From positions 62,001-126,000 of the forward strand of contig PAAR01000016.1 of NCBI GenBank assembly GCA_002699085.1: 64,000 bases of DNA, read 5' to 3'. The translations under genes were made by a program, and so were the position numbers. The notes beneath the pieces are model-generated. The model was given only the letters and a program-made list of their open reading frames with translations. It was not told where the DNA came from and searched no databases. Source of the stretch: Micavibrio sp. (GTDB taxonomy: Bacteria > Pseudomonadota > Alphaproteobacteria > Micavibrionales > UBA9664). Shown piece after piece: positions 47,069 to 57,317 of this stretch (the stretch's first letter is position 1; each line of letters starts with the position of its first letter).

Positions 47069-48328
47069 ATGAGCAAAAAACAGCGTATTAAGAATCAAAA
47101 AATGGGTTTTAATGCTACATGGTCTATGGCTGTGGGCGGTATGGTCGGTGGTGGTATTTTTGCCACGCTAGGATTAGTGATTGAATTAGCTGGTGCTTAC
47201 GCCTGGCTGGCCTATTTAGTTGGTGGCATTGCCGCGCTTATTACAGGGGTTAGCTATCAATCATTAGCACGTCGTTTTGAAGAAGGTGGCGGTGTTTATA
47301 CATTTTTACGAGAAGTAAAACAAAAGACATTGGCAGTTGATATGGCTTGGCTGTTAATGGTTAGTTATATCCTGACGATTAGTGTTTATGCGTTCACCTT
47401 TGGTCATTACATGGAATATTTGTTGGGCTTTGGTCAAGGTATTATCGCCCGTATTGCTGCGGCTGTTATTATTATCAGCTTAACCGCTATAAATCTTCGT
47501 GGTGTATCAAGTGCTGCATGGGTCGAAATTGTAGCAGTATGGTTTAAATGTTTGATACTGGCGGGTCTATCTTTGATCGGCCTTTGGCACTTTAACCCAG
47601 ATGTTTTAGCCTATACCGAAGTGCAATATGCGCCTATTTTCGGGGTTGGTATTGGGGCGGCTGTTGTCTTTATGGCCTATGAAGGCTTTCAGCTTTTGGC
47701 CTATGATTATGAAGATATAAATGAGCCCAAGCGCACGCTCCCACTGGCGATAACCACGGCTATTGTCTTTGTTATTGTCCTTTATATTATCATCACATTG
47801 GGGACGGCGGCTTTAGTGGGCACAGAAGTGATCGTGCAAGATAAGGAAATTGCGCTGGCCAAAGCAGGGCAAGCGGCGATGGGGGTAGCAGGCATGATTA
47901 TCGTGTCTTTGGCGGCGGTGATGTCAACCGCTTCTGCAATTAACTCAACGCTTTTTGCTACGGCACGTCTGGCCAAACATGTGGCTGAGAAAAAGGATAT
48001 GCCGGCCTTTTTTGCCAAAGAAAACAAGCATAATGTGCCCAATCATTCATTGGTTCTATTGGGAGGTATAGCATTATTCTTTGCCATTATTGGTGATCTG
48101 GGGCAATTGGTTGAGGGTGCAAGTTTATTGTTCTTAATTATATTCACTATTGTGAACACGATTGCAGCAAGACATACAGACCATTACCGCACGCTCAAAT
48201 GGGCTGGGGCAGTGTTGTGTGGCAGTTTGGCTGCTTGCGGTGCTTATTACTTGGCCGTTAATCACATATGGGTGTTCGCCGCCATTATAGCAATCGCTAT
48301 AGCCGTGTTCATACGCAATAAGAAATGA
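47069..48328 (+). CDS. APC family amino acid permease
   Basis: 'MGFNATWSMAVGGMVGGGIFATLGLVIELAGAYAWLAYLVGGIAALITGVSY'. Confidence 0.88.
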   Translation: MSKKQRIKNQKMGFNATWSMAVGGMVGGGIFATLGLVIELAGAYAWLAYLVGGIAALITGVSYQSLARRFEEGGGVYTFLREVKQKTLAVDMAWLLMVSYILTISVYAFTFGHYMEYLLGFGQGIIARIAAAVIIISLTAINLRGVSSAAWVEIVAVWFKCLILAGLSLIGLWHFNPDVLAYTEVQYAPIFGVGIGAAVVFMAYEGFQLLAYDYEDINEPKRTLPLAITTAIVFVIVLYIIITLGTAALVGTEVIVQDKEIALAKAGQAAMGVAGMIIVSLAAVMSTASAINSTLFATARLAKHVAEKKDMPAFFAKENKHNVPNHSLVLLGGIALFFAIIGDLGQLVEGASLLFLIIFTIVNTIAARHTDHYRTLKWAGAVLCGSLAACGAYYLAVNHIWVFAAIIAIAIAVFIRNKK

Positions 48329-48342
48329 ACCTCGCTTTTTCG

Positions 48343-49422
48343 TTAAGCCGATTGCTTGGTTTTTTCAGTATCCAAAAACGGGTAATCTATATAGCCTTCT
48401 TTGCCGCCTTGGTAAAAGCTGCTGGTGTCTGGTTCATTGAGCGGCGCATCTTGGGCAAAGCGTTCAACAAGATCAGGATTAGCGATATATAGTTTTCCAA
48501 AAGCTATAGCATCAGCATCCCCTTTGTTTAAAAGTGCTTCGGCGCTATCTTTTGTAAAGCCTTCATTGGCAATGAGTGTGCCGCCAAATTTCTCTTTTAG
48601 AATAGGAGAAATGCTGTCCTCGGCTACATGTTCTCTGGTACAGATAAAGGCGATGCCTCGTTTTCCTAATTGCTCTGCCACATAAGAAAATGTTTCTAAA
48701 CGTTGACTATCACCAATGTCATGGCTGTCCATGCGAGGGGCTAAATGCATCCCTACACGGTTTTTATCCCATACTTGTAGTACAGCATCGGTGACTTCCA
48801 ACATGAAGCGCGCACGGTTTTCAATAGAGCCGCCATATTTATCATCACGCTTATTGGCACTGTCTTGTAAGAATTGATCGAGTAAATAGCCATTGGCACC
48901 GTGAATTTCAACGCCGTCAAAACCAGCTTTTTTAGCATTTTCTGCGCCTTTCTTAAAGGCGGCAATAATCTCAGTAATTTCATCTAAGCTCAGGGCACGT
49001 GGCGTGACATAGTCAACCATAGGGCGAACAAGGCTGACATGGCCTTTTGGTTGAATAGCGCTCGGCGCCACGGGTGTTTCACCATCTAAAAACATAGGGT
49101 GAGAAATACGGCCTACATGCCAAAGCTGAAGAAAAATACGTCCCCCTTTATTGTGAACAGCTTGAGTGACCTTTTTCCAGCCCTCTACTTGCTCATCTGA
49201 CCAAATTCCTGGGGTATTGGCATAGCCAGCTCCCATTTTTGTAACAATAGTGGCTTCTGTGATGATTAACCCTGCAGAGGCACGTTGTTCGTAATATTTG
49301 ACCATGAGATCATTAGGCACGCGGCCTTCATTATTGGCACGACTACGTGTGAGTGGTGACATGATAATACGGTTCGGCAGCTTTAAGTCGCCAATAGTGA
49401 TTGGTTCTAAAAGTTTAGACAT
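48343..49422 (-). CDS. nemA: Old Yellow Enzyme family alkene reductase (NemA-like)
   Basis: 'ITIGDLKLPNRIIMSPLTRSRA', 'LQLWHVGRISHP', 'GFDGVEIHGANGYLLDQFLQDSANKRDDKYGGSIENRARF'; start at 49422 (MSKLLEP). Confidence 0.9.
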   Translation of the reverse strand: MSKLLEPITIGDLKLPNRIIMSPLTRSRANNEGRVPNDLMVKYYEQRASAGLIITEATIVTKMGAGYANTPGIWSDEQVEGWKKVTQAVHNKGGRIFLQLWHVGRISHPMFLDGETPVAPSAIQPKGHVSLVRPMVDYVTPRALSLDEITEIIAAFKKGAENAKKAGFDGVEIHGANGYLLDQFLQDSANKRDDKYGGSIENRARFMLEVTDAVLQVWDKNRVGMHLAPRMDSHDIGDSQRLETFSYVAEQLGKRGIAFICTREHVAEDSISPILKEKFGGTLIANEGFTKDSAEALLNKGDADAIAFGKLYIANPDLVERFAQDAPLNEPDTSSFYQGGKEGYIDYPFLDTEKTKQSA

Positions 49423-49538
49423 ACGGATCCCTCTTTTTATAAAAATTTTGATAATAGCGTTGCTTGAAAATTTAAATAATACATTGCAGTGATATATCAA
49501 TAGGCGACTTGAAAAAGAGTTCTATATTTTGTTTTACC

Positions 49539-49583
49539 TTGACAAGATATAGTAAGCATGCTTATAATATATAAGCTTATATA
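49539..49583 (+). promoter_or_regulatory. sigma70-like promoter with overlapping palindromic operators
   Basis: TTGACA (49539-49544), 18-bp spacer, TATAAT (49563-49568); palindromes TAAGCATGCTTA (49553-49564) and TATATAAGCTTATATA (49568-49583) between divergent nemA-like and marR-like genes. Confidence 0.75.
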
Positions 49584-49608
49584 AATTCATAGATAAATAG
49601 ATTAAGAG

Positions 49609-50079
49609 ATGAAAAAACAACAAAACATCGAACTAAATCAACAAAACCTAGGCTTCTTGCTGCATGATGTGGCACGTCTATTGCGCCGTAATTTTGATCG
49701 ACGTGTTCAGACATTAGAGTTGACTCAAGCACAGTGGAAAGTTTTGATCTATCTCTCACGTAATGAAGGTATTAAGCAGGCACAATTGGCTGAATTTTTA
49801 GAAGTGCAGCCGATCAGTGTTGGTCGTCTTATTGATCGTATGGAAGCAGCTGAATGGGTGGTTAGAAAGCCTGACGCAACAGATCGACGTGCTTTTAATC
49901 TATATTTGACGGATAAGGCTGAACCAATTTTAAAGAAAATGCAGGAATATGGACGAGACGTACGTGAAGAAGCTTTAGCTGGCATATCTGCTAAAGGGCG
50001 TGACGAGTTATTAAAAAATTTGGCTGCCATGCGTCAAAATTTGGTTTCGATTTGCGGTACAGAAAATGAGGAAGCATAA
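49609..50079 (+). CDS. MarR family transcriptional regulator
   Basis: 'LTQAQWKVLIYLSRNEGIKQAQLAEFLEVQPISVGRLIDRMEAAEWVVRKPDATDRRAFNLYLTDKA'. Confidence 0.93.
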   Translation: MKKQQNIELNQQNLGFLLHDVARLLRRNFDRRVQTLELTQAQWKVLIYLSRNEGIKQAQLAEFLEVQPISVGRLIDRMEAAEWVVRKPDATDRRAFNLYLTDKAEPILKKMQEYGRDVREEALAGISAKGRDELLKNLAAMRQNLVSICGTENEEA

Positions 50080-50080
50080 A

Positions 50081-51139
50081 ATGTCAGATACACAGGACAA
50101 AGCAAAAGAGAAAAAATCATCGATACGCTCCTTTTTAATGATTGGTGGTGTTATTGTCGTCGTCATCGTTTGTGCTTGGTTTTATTTGGGTAGTGGACGT
50201 TATATAGAAACAGACAATGCTTATATAAAGGCAACCAAAACACTTATTACACCAGAAGTTTCTGGCATGATTACAGCCGTTTATATTGACGACAATCAAG
50301 CCGTTAAAAAAGGTGAGATACTTTTTGAAATAGATCCTGCCGTTTATAAAATTGCTTTGGACAAAGCGCTGGCTGATTTGAAAAATACATATGCTCAGAT
50401 AGAAACCTTAAAGGCGCAATATAGACAAAGACAAGCTGATCTTGCACGGGCAAAGGTTGAGGCTGATTTTGCCGTTAAGGAATTTGATAGACGTTATAAA
50501 TTAATTAAAAGTGGTGCAGTATCGCAATCAAAATTAGATGATACCTTGCGTGAGCGAGACACAACGGTAAAAACAGTTAATGTGTTGCAGGAAGAAAGTA
50601 ATGAGATATTAGCGTCTCTTGCTGGTGATGCGGATATAGATCCTATGCAACATCCATTGTATCAAATGGCACTTGCCGCTTTTCATCAAGCACAGCTTGA
50701 TTTAGATCATACAAAAGTTATAGCCCCTATTAATGGTATTATTGGAACAGCACCAAATATTGGCGAATACGCACGTGAGAGCGTGCCTCTTGTGAATATT
50801 GTATCGAGCGATAACGTATGGATAGAGGCAAATTACAAAGAAACAGAATTAACACATGTGAAAATAGGACAAAAAGTTTCTATTGATGTGGACACATATC
50901 CTGACCATGAATGGGTAGGCAAGGTCGAGAGCATAAGTCCAGCAACAGGCTCAGAGTTTTCTATTTTACCAGCACAAAATGCAACCGGTAATTGGGTGAA
51001 GGTTGTGCAACGAATTACCGTCCATATTTCTGTAGACCAACAGGAAGACAAAGAAGAATTCCCGCTGCGTACTGGGATGAGTACGAGAGTAAGTATTGAT
51101 ACTGAGGCCTATCCACACGCGATAAATTGGACATTCTAA
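50081..51139 (+). CDS. HlyD/EmrA-type membrane fusion protein
   Basis: 'YIETDNAYIKATKTLITPEVSGMITAVYIDDNQAVKKGEILFEIDP', 'IAPINGIIGTAPNIGEYA'. Confidence 0.92.
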   Translation: MSDTQDKAKEKKSSIRSFLMIGGVIVVVIVCAWFYLGSGRYIETDNAYIKATKTLITPEVSGMITAVYIDDNQAVKKGEILFEIDPAVYKIALDKALADLKNTYAQIETLKAQYRQRQADLARAKVEADFAVKEFDRRYKLIKSGAVSQSKLDDTLRERDTTVKTVNVLQEESNEILASLAGDADIDPMQHPLYQMALAAFHQAQLDLDHTKVIAPINGIIGTAPNIGEYARESVPLVNIVSSDNVWIEANYKETELTHVKIGQKVSIDVDTYPDHEWVGKVESISPATGSEFSILPAQNATGNWVKVVQRITVHISVDQQEDKEEFPLRTGMSTRVSIDTEAYPHAINWTF

Positions 51140-51143
51140 ACTC

Positions 51144-52688
51144 ATGGAAAATGCTTTCCAAAAAAGAATGATTACTGTCTCTATAATGCTTGCAACAATT
51201 ATGCAGGCGTTGGATACGACGATTGCCAATGTCGCTTTACCGCATATGCAAGGGGCTCTAAATGCGACACAAGAGCAGGCTACATGGATTTTAACATCTT
51301 ACATTGTTGCGGCAGCGATTATGACCGCCCCGACTGGTATTTTGGCAGCCCGATTGGGTCGGAAACGGCTTTTTCTCATCAGCATTGTCGGTTTTGTTAT
51401 ATCCTCTATATTATGTGGTGTTGCTACAAGTCTTAGTCAGATGGTGTTCTTTCGGCTTTTACAAGGGGTATTTGGTGCTGGGTTAGTACCTTTGTCTCAG
51501 GCTGTGTTACTTGATATAAACCCTCGTGAAAAGCATGGTCAAGCCATGGCAATGTGGGGAGTCGGTGTCATGTTAGGCCCTATTTTAGGCCCTACATTAG
51601 GGGGCTGGTTGACTGAATATTATAATTGGCGCTGGGTATTTTATATTAATGTGCCTATCGGCGTTGCTGCGTTTTTGGGTGTTTTAACCTTTATGTCTGA
51701 GACAGATAAAAAACCAGAGCGTAGGTTTGATGTGTTAGGCTTCATATTGCTTAGCTTGTTTATTGGCTCTTTACAAATGATGCTGGATCGTGGGCAAAGC
51801 CAAGAATGGTTTTCGTCAATAGAGGTGATTAGTGAGGCCGTGATCGCTGGTTTAGCTATTTATCTATTTCTTGTGCATATTCTTACTACTAAGAAGCATC
51901 CCTTTTTAGAGCCTGAAATGTTTAAAGATAGAAATTATGCATTAAGTCTGCTTTTTATTTTTGTTGTTGGTATTATTTTGCTTGCGAGTATGGCGTTGTT
52001 GCCGCCCTATTTACAAAGCCTGATGGGATACCCTGTATTGTTGACTGGCATGGTTTTAGCGCCAAGAGGAATTGGCACAATGGCGGCTATGATGATAGTG
52101 GGACGCTTAACCGATAAAATAGATGCCCGCTGGTTGATCTTCTTTGGAATGTCCTTAATCGCCTATTCCTTATATGATATGAGCTTATTTAACGCAGAAG
52201 TGCCAGTCTCTTTATTGGTGAAAACAGGGATTATACAGGGCTTTGGTATGGGGTTTGTTTTTGTGCCATTAAGTACATTGGCTTATGCAACATTATCCCC
52301 GCATTACCGTAATGATGCCGCAGCAATTTTTAGTCTTGTACGGAATATTGGGAGTAGTGTGGGTATTTCAATTGTGATTACTTTATTGGCACGCAATATC
52401 CAAATTAATCACGCTGATTTAGCAGCGCATATTATACCGTTTGGTAATGCAGGTAATTTACTTTCAGGCTATGCAGACGCAGCTTCAGGCACAAGTGGCA
52501 CCATGGCTTTAGCGATGATTGATGCAGAAGTTAATCGTCAAGCTGCGACAATTTCTTATCTTAATGACTTTTTACTGATGATGTATGTCGTTATTTTATC
52601 TATGCCAATGCTTTTCTTGCTTAAAAAAAGAGAAAAAACAATTACACCAGATCAGGGGCTTGATGATGTCGCTACAGCGGTTGAGTAA
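51144..52688 (+). CDS. DHA2-type MFS multidrug transporter (EmrB-like)
   Basis: 14-TM MFS; 'MQALDTTIANVALPHMQGALNATQEQATWILTSYIVAAAIMTAPTGILAARLGRKR'. Confidence 0.93.
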   Translation: MENAFQKRMITVSIMLATIMQALDTTIANVALPHMQGALNATQEQATWILTSYIVAAAIMTAPTGILAARLGRKRLFLISIVGFVISSILCGVATSLSQMVFFRLLQGVFGAGLVPLSQAVLLDINPREKHGQAMAMWGVGVMLGPILGPTLGGWLTEYYNWRWVFYINVPIGVAAFLGVLTFMSETDKKPERRFDVLGFILLSLFIGSLQMMLDRGQSQEWFSSIEVISEAVIAGLAIYLFLVHILTTKKHPFLEPEMFKDRNYALSLLFIFVVGIILLASMALLPPYLQSLMGYPVLLTGMVLAPRGIGTMAAMMIVGRLTDKIDARWLIFFGMSLIAYSLYDMSLFNAEVPVSLLVKTGIIQGFGMGFVFVPLSTLAYATLSPHYRNDAAAIFSLVRNIGSSVGISIVITLLARNIQINHADLAAHIIPFGNAGNLLSGYADAASGTSGTMALAMIDAEVNRQAATISYLNDFLLMMYVVILSMPMLFLLKKREKTITPDQGLDDVATAVE

Positions 52689-52916
52689 GTACATAGCTAA
52701 TATTTAATGTCATAGAGAACAGATTTCTAGCTGTTTCGTTTAAGGTGATAGTAGATATTTTTACGATCCATACATGTAAAGTAGTTTTACGAGGTGTTGA
52801 AAAAGTGGAGCAAGAGTTTTATGGAATACGTGTAACTCTTTGTTACTATTGAAGTCTATGTGCTATTTTGGCAGAATATCTCAGGCCTTAGAAAAAAGCT
52901 AAAAATAGAGAATAAC

Positions 52917-53444
52917 ATGTTGAAATATCAAAAGATCATTGTTGCCAGTATCATTGCTGCCGTTATCTTTGCCTTATTATATACTGTCCTATTATTTTCG
53001 TGGTTGGTGCCTGCGGATGTACCGATAACAGTAGAACATCGTGTGGAATTGGCCATCAAATGTCTGCTTGTACCGGTATTTATGCTTTTTCTTGGGATTG
53101 CCGCTATTGCTAATGCTCGTTTCTTTAGTAAAGCAGCAAACCCTATTGATTGCGAAGTCAGCAATCAAAAAATGAAAGTAGATCTTCATTATTTAACCAA
53201 TACGCAAGAGCAGCTTTTATTAATGTCGATCACTATGCTAGGCTTGTCTGTCTATCTTCCTCCTCATTATTTAATGTTATTGCCTATTTATAGTTCTCTT
53301 TTTGTGATTGGGCGAATTTGTTTTTGGATAGGCTATCGCATCAATCCATATTATCGGGCTTTTGGATTTGCTTTAACGGCTTATCCAACTTTTGCAGGTA
53401 TTTTTTATAATTTATATGCGCTTATTATCTCCTCTTTTGCTTGA
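52917..53444 (+). CDS. MAPEG family protein
   Basis: 4-TM, 'VEHRVELAIKCLLVPVFMLFLGIAAIANARF', 'SLFVIGRICFWIGYRINPYYRAFGFALTAYPT'. Confidence 0.75.
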   Translation: MLKYQKIIVASIIAAVIFALLYTVLLFSWLVPADVPITVEHRVELAIKCLLVPVFMLFLGIAAIANARFFSKAANPIDCEVSNQKMKVDLHYLTNTQEQLLLMSITMLGLSVYLPPHYLMLLPIYSSLFVIGRICFWIGYRINPYYRAFGFALTAYPTFAGIFYNLYALIISSFA

Positions 53445-53480
53445 TGAGGAACTTTTATAGCCTTTTTACGTATGTAATAC

Positions 53481-54419
53481 ATGGCATCTAAAGTAAAAGA
53501 GCAGAAAAAATTTAGTATTTATATCAATATATCTTCTGGTACAGCCCAAAGTTTAGGTGAAGAGGCTTTGCGCGCCAAAATCAAGCAAAGTTCGTTAGCA
53601 AATAGCCATCTTTATCTTTTGGAAGCGGAAACATTCTTTAAGATTATTAAGGATATATCGAAAAAAGATACGCCAATTTTAATTGGCGGCGGGGATGGGA
53701 CTATAAAATCTGCCGCCGAAATTTTAATGGAAAAAGATATTGCTTTCGGCGTATTGCCATTTGGTACAATGAATTTATTAGCACAGGATCTTAATGTACC
53801 ATTAAAACTGGAAGAAGCCTTAGAGGCTTATGCTGCAAAAACTGTTCATAAACAAATTGATGTTGGCTATGTGAATAATGCCGTATTTTTATGCTGCGCT
53901 GGTTTAGGTACAATGCCTGAAACATCTGTTTATCGTGAAGAACATAGAGGCGAAAGTGCACCTCTTTTAGTGCCGCAATTAATGGGCTATATGATGGAGG
54001 AAATGGATAAAATGGCACGTCGTCATTTAAAGATAAAAATAGATAACAACAAAAGACCGCTACGGACGAGTTGTTTGGTGATTTCTAATAACACTTATTC
54101 TGATACAACTGAATGGACGGCAAATAGTTTTAAACGCCAAAATTTGCAAGATGGTATTTTGGGGGTCTATGCTGCAAAACCTCGTAATTTTTGGGAAAAA
54201 CTAGCCTTTTTGTTACGTTTAAAAATTGGCGGTTGGCAAAAAGACCCCGTGATTAAGTCATGGACAGCCAAAAAAATTATGATTAATTCCCGACGTAAGA
54301 AGGAATTGGTATCGCTTGATGGTGAGGCCGTTGAACTTTCAACACCTTTAAGATTCTCGCTAGAAAATAAAAAACTGAAAATGCTTTTGCCTAAAATGAC
54401 AAAAGTAAAGGCAGCCTAA
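53481..54419 (+). CDS. diacylglycerol kinase family lipid kinase
   Basis: 'TPILIGGGDGTIKSAAEILMEKDIAFGVLPFGTMNLLAQDLNVP'. Confidence 0.92.
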   Translation: MASKVKEQKKFSIYINISSGTAQSLGEEALRAKIKQSSLANSHLYLLEAETFFKIIKDISKKDTPILIGGGDGTIKSAAEILMEKDIAFGVLPFGTMNLLAQDLNVPLKLEEALEAYAAKTVHKQIDVGYVNNAVFLCCAGLGTMPETSVYREEHRGESAPLLVPQLMGYMMEEMDKMARRHLKIKIDNNKRPLRTSCLVISNNTYSDTTEWTANSFKRQNLQDGILGVYAAKPRNFWEKLAFLLRLKIGGWQKDPVIKSWTAKKIMINSRRKKELVSLDGEAVELSTPLRFSLENKKLKMLLPKMTKVKAA

Positions 54420-54420
54420 A

Positions 54421-55230
54421 ATGACAAAAATAATTCATATATCCGACTTACATTTTGGTACGACTAAAGACATGACCATCAAATTGCTGCAGCAAAAAAT
54501 AAAGGAAATGCAGCCTGATTTAGTGGTGATTAGTGGTGATTTCACACAAGTATCTTCTAAGGATGAGTTCCGCATTGCGCAGCAATTCTTACAAGATATA
54601 GGCGTACCATTTTTTGCGGTTCCAGGTAATCACGATGTGCCACCTTATAACTTATATAAGAGATTTTTTGAGCCTTATAAACGCTATAAGCACTATATTA
54701 GTGAGATACTTAACCCGACCTTGGAGACAGAAGATTTTGCACTAGCGGGCATAAATTCTGCACGAAAATTTTTGTTACATTGGAATTGGGCTAATGGTGC
54801 CATCAATGCAAAACAACGAGAAAAAGTCAAAGAGTTCTATCAAAATACCTCACGCCATAAATGGCGCATTTGTATTTTCCATCACCCTATTCATAAAGTC
54901 GATGAGATGCCAATAGATGTTGCAGTCTTTGGCAAAGATGAGACTCTGCGTTTAATGCACGAAATGAAGGTTGATTTGGTTCTGACAGGTCATGTCCATC
55001 ATGCCTCTATAAATATGCGTGGTGATAACCATCATCAAACAGTCTATTTGAGTGCTTCGACTGCTTTGTCTTCACGGACGCGGGGCCAACAAAATGGCTT
55101 TAACGAAATTATATTGAATGATGAGGATATTCAAATCAAATGCCATGCTCTATGCAGCGATACTTTTGAAGAGCTCAGTAGCTATACTCATAAGCGCCAA
55201 AAAGCACAGACCGCTAAGGACTGTGCTTAA
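54421..55230 (+). CDS. metallophosphoesterase
   Basis: 'IIHISDLHFGT', 'LVVISGDFTQVSS', 'VPGNHDVP', 'LVLTGHVHHA'. Confidence 0.94.
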   Translation: MTKIIHISDLHFGTTKDMTIKLLQQKIKEMQPDLVVISGDFTQVSSKDEFRIAQQFLQDIGVPFFAVPGNHDVPPYNLYKRFFEPYKRYKHYISEILNPTLETEDFALAGINSARKFLLHWNWANGAINAKQREKVKEFYQNTSRHKWRICIFHHPIHKVDEMPIDVAVFGKDETLRLMHEMKVDLVLTGHVHHASINMRGDNHHQTVYLSASTALSSRTRGQQNGFNEIILNDEDIQIKCHALCSDTFEELSSYTHKRQKAQTAKDCA

Positions 55231-55265
55231 TAGGTTTTATAACAATATTTTAATCAGATACATGT

Positions 55266-55688
55266 TTATTGTGGTGTAGGGGTATTGAGAGCGCTGAGCG
55301 CACGTGCATAACCACTACAGTCAATAGCATCGAAATTATCTGGTGTTTTGAAGTGTGCTACAAGACGTTCTTCAACTTCTTTTGCTGTAAGTACAGAAAG
55401 CGTTCCCGGAAAGACGTTGAAAAAAGCGTTTTGTTGATTGGGCGAAGTAGAGCGTGCCTCTTCAGTTGTAACTGAGGCCATGAAATCTGGACTAACCAAC
55501 CCTAAAAAGCTAGCTTCTGAAATCTCTTTACCTGCTTCTTCTGTAGATAGACAATAAGCAATAGCTTCTTCAAGTGTAGCGTTGTTATCTGGGTTCTTTG
55601 TTTCAAGATTAGTTTCGGCATTTGCAGCCGATGCAGCCATAAGCGCAAGCAAAGAGATAGCTGTAGAATTAAGTGATAGTTTAAGCAT
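55266..55688 (-). CDS. secreted hypothetical protein
   Basis: Signal peptide 'LALMAASAANAE'. Confidence 0.55.
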   Translation of the reverse strand: MLKLSLNSTAISLLALMAASAANAETNLETKNPDNNATLEEAIAYCLSTEEAGKEISEASFLGLVSPDFMASVTTEEARSTSPNQQNAFFNVFPGTLSVLTAKEVEERLVAHFKTPDNFDAIDCSGYARALSALNTPTPQ

Positions 55689-55814
55689 GATAAAAAATCC
55701 TTTTTAAATAAAATAATTTATAAGTGAACATACTTTAGTTATGTAAAATTGTCAAGCTTTTTCTTTTATAATTAAATTAAGGATATTTTCTAGCGTCTTA
55801 GAAAGTGCAAGTAG

Positions 55815-56006
55815 CTAGGGGTTGCGTTTAGTAATAATATAAACAGCATGAATAATGCCAGGTACATAGCCTAAAAGGGTCAATAGTACATTTATCCAAA
55901 ACTGCTTAGTGATACCTTCTTGCATGGCAACGCCAATAGGTGGCAATACAATTGAAAGTAGAATGCGCCAAAAGTCTTTTTTATCTTCTGTTGTTGTGAC
56001 GGTCAT
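55815..56006 (-). CDS. YqaE/Pmp3-family small membrane protein
   Basis: 'ILLSIVLPPIGVAMQEGITKQFWINVLLTLLGYVPGIIHAVYII'. Confidence 0.9.
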   Translation of the reverse strand: MTVTTTEDKKDFWRILLSIVLPPIGVAMQEGITKQFWINVLLTLLGYVPGIIHAVYIITKRNP

Positions 56007-56067
56007 ATATTTTTCTCCAATATGAAAGCTGCCAGCTTTTTATAGCTAGCAGCGGTTTTTTCTATTT

Positions 56068-56271
56068 TTAAGCAGCGTGAGATTTTTCAAATTCTGCCAC
56101 TTGTTTTTCAGCTTCATCTTTAGCGATGCCATATTCTTCTTGGATCGCACCGACAAGTTTTTTTCGGTTGCCTTCTGTACGAGCAATATTATCGTTGGTT
56201 AATTTACCCCAACGTTTTTGGATGTCGCCTTGTAGCTGTTTAAAGTTACCTTTTAAAATATCAGTATTCAT
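56068..56271 (-). CDS. CsbD family stress protein
   Basis: 'MNTDILKGNFKQLQGDIQKRWGKLTNDNIARTEGNRKKLVGAIQEEYG'. Confidence 0.9.
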   Translation of the reverse strand: MNTDILKGNFKQLQGDIQKRWGKLTNDNIARTEGNRKKLVGAIQEEYGIAKDEAEKQVAEFEKSHAA

Positions 56272-56391
56272 AATGAACTCCTTTCTGATATGTGCCTGAC
56301 TAACGTAACTGTTCTTATGAAGTTCCATATTATTTATGGAACTAAAGATGGGTTGGTTTGTTGTTAAAGCAAACACAGAAAGGTTTTTATT

Positions 56392-56997
56392 ATGATTAAA
56401 TATTTAACATTATCAGTGGCAACAGTTGCATTACTTGCAGCAGCCCCAGCCGTTCAAGCTGAAACGGTAACAACGATTAAAACACAAACTCAAACAAACA
56501 CAAATACGATTGCACCAGTACCAGATGCTATTGTAACAACGAAGACGCATGAAGTAACAAAGACTATGCCAAATACAAATAAGGTAAACTTTGATGTCTT
56601 TGACGTGAATGGTGATGGTTCATTTTCAATGGCTGAAGTAGGAGAACGCCTATTCCATAGCTTTGATTTAGATAAAAATGGCAGCATTGATAATATTGAG
56701 TGGGATCAACGCTCGTTAATGACAATTGTGCCATCTGAAAGAGAAACATTTAAATTTGTTGATTATGATGGCGATGGCTTAACAGACAATACAACATATA
56801 CGTATGAGACTTTTTACAAGGCATCTGACTTGATTAAGTTCGATCAAAATGAAGATGGCTTGTCGCCGAAAGAGTTTATTGGCGTTGGATACCAAAAGCT
56901 GGATTTAGATGACAATAATTTGATTTCTTTGGATGAGTGGAAATCAGCATATCTCGAAAGTCGTCCGAAACACAACACGGAAGAAAATTATAATTAA
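56392..56997 (+). CDS. EF-hand domain protein
   Basis: Several EF-hand loops: 'DVNGDGSFSMAEV', 'DLDKNGSIDNIEW', 'DLDDNNLISLDEW'; signal peptide. Confidence 0.88.
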   Translation: MIKYLTLSVATVALLAAAPAVQAETVTTIKTQTQTNTNTIAPVPDAIVTTKTHEVTKTMPNTNKVNFDVFDVNGDGSFSMAEVGERLFHSFDLDKNGSIDNIEWDQRSLMTIVPSERETFKFVDYDGDGLTDNTTYTYETFYKASDLIKFDQNEDGLSPKEFIGVGYQKLDLDDNNLISLDEWKSAYLESRPKHNTEENYN

Positions 56998-57019
56998 TTT
57001 TTAGAAGGAAGGTGATGAA

Positions 57020-57259
57020 ATGGCCATCAAAATAGCTTTTTTAGCGTTTTCATTTGTGGCACTTATGCTTACTGCTGGTTGTGGTGATACTCAAGGTGAA
57101 CGCACTCTTAGTGGTGCAGGTATTGGTGCCGGTGTAGGTGCTGTTGGCGGTGCCTTAGTCGGTGGCAGTGCTACTACAGGGGCTGCCGTTGGTGCAGCGG
57201 TTGGTGGTGCTACAGGCGCTATGACCGATAAAGAGGATATCAATTTTGATGATGATTAA
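57020..57259 (+). CDS. glycine-zipper lipoprotein
   Basis: Lipobox 'LTAGCG' and 'GAGIGAGVGAVGGALVGGSATTGAAVGAAVGGATG'. Confidence 0.8.
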   Translation: MAIKIAFLAFSFVALMLTAGCGDTQGERTLSGAGIGAGVGAVGGALVGGSATTGAAVGAAVGGATGAMTDKEDINFDDD

Positions 57260-57283
57260 TTTATCGGCTTAAAATAATAAATT

Positions 57284-57317
57284 AAAAAAAGCCCTATCAT
57301 TTTGATGGGGCTTTTTG
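57284..57317. terminator. bidirectional Rho-independent terminator
   Basis: aaaaagccctatca tttt tgatggggcttttt between convergent genes. Confidence 0.8.
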
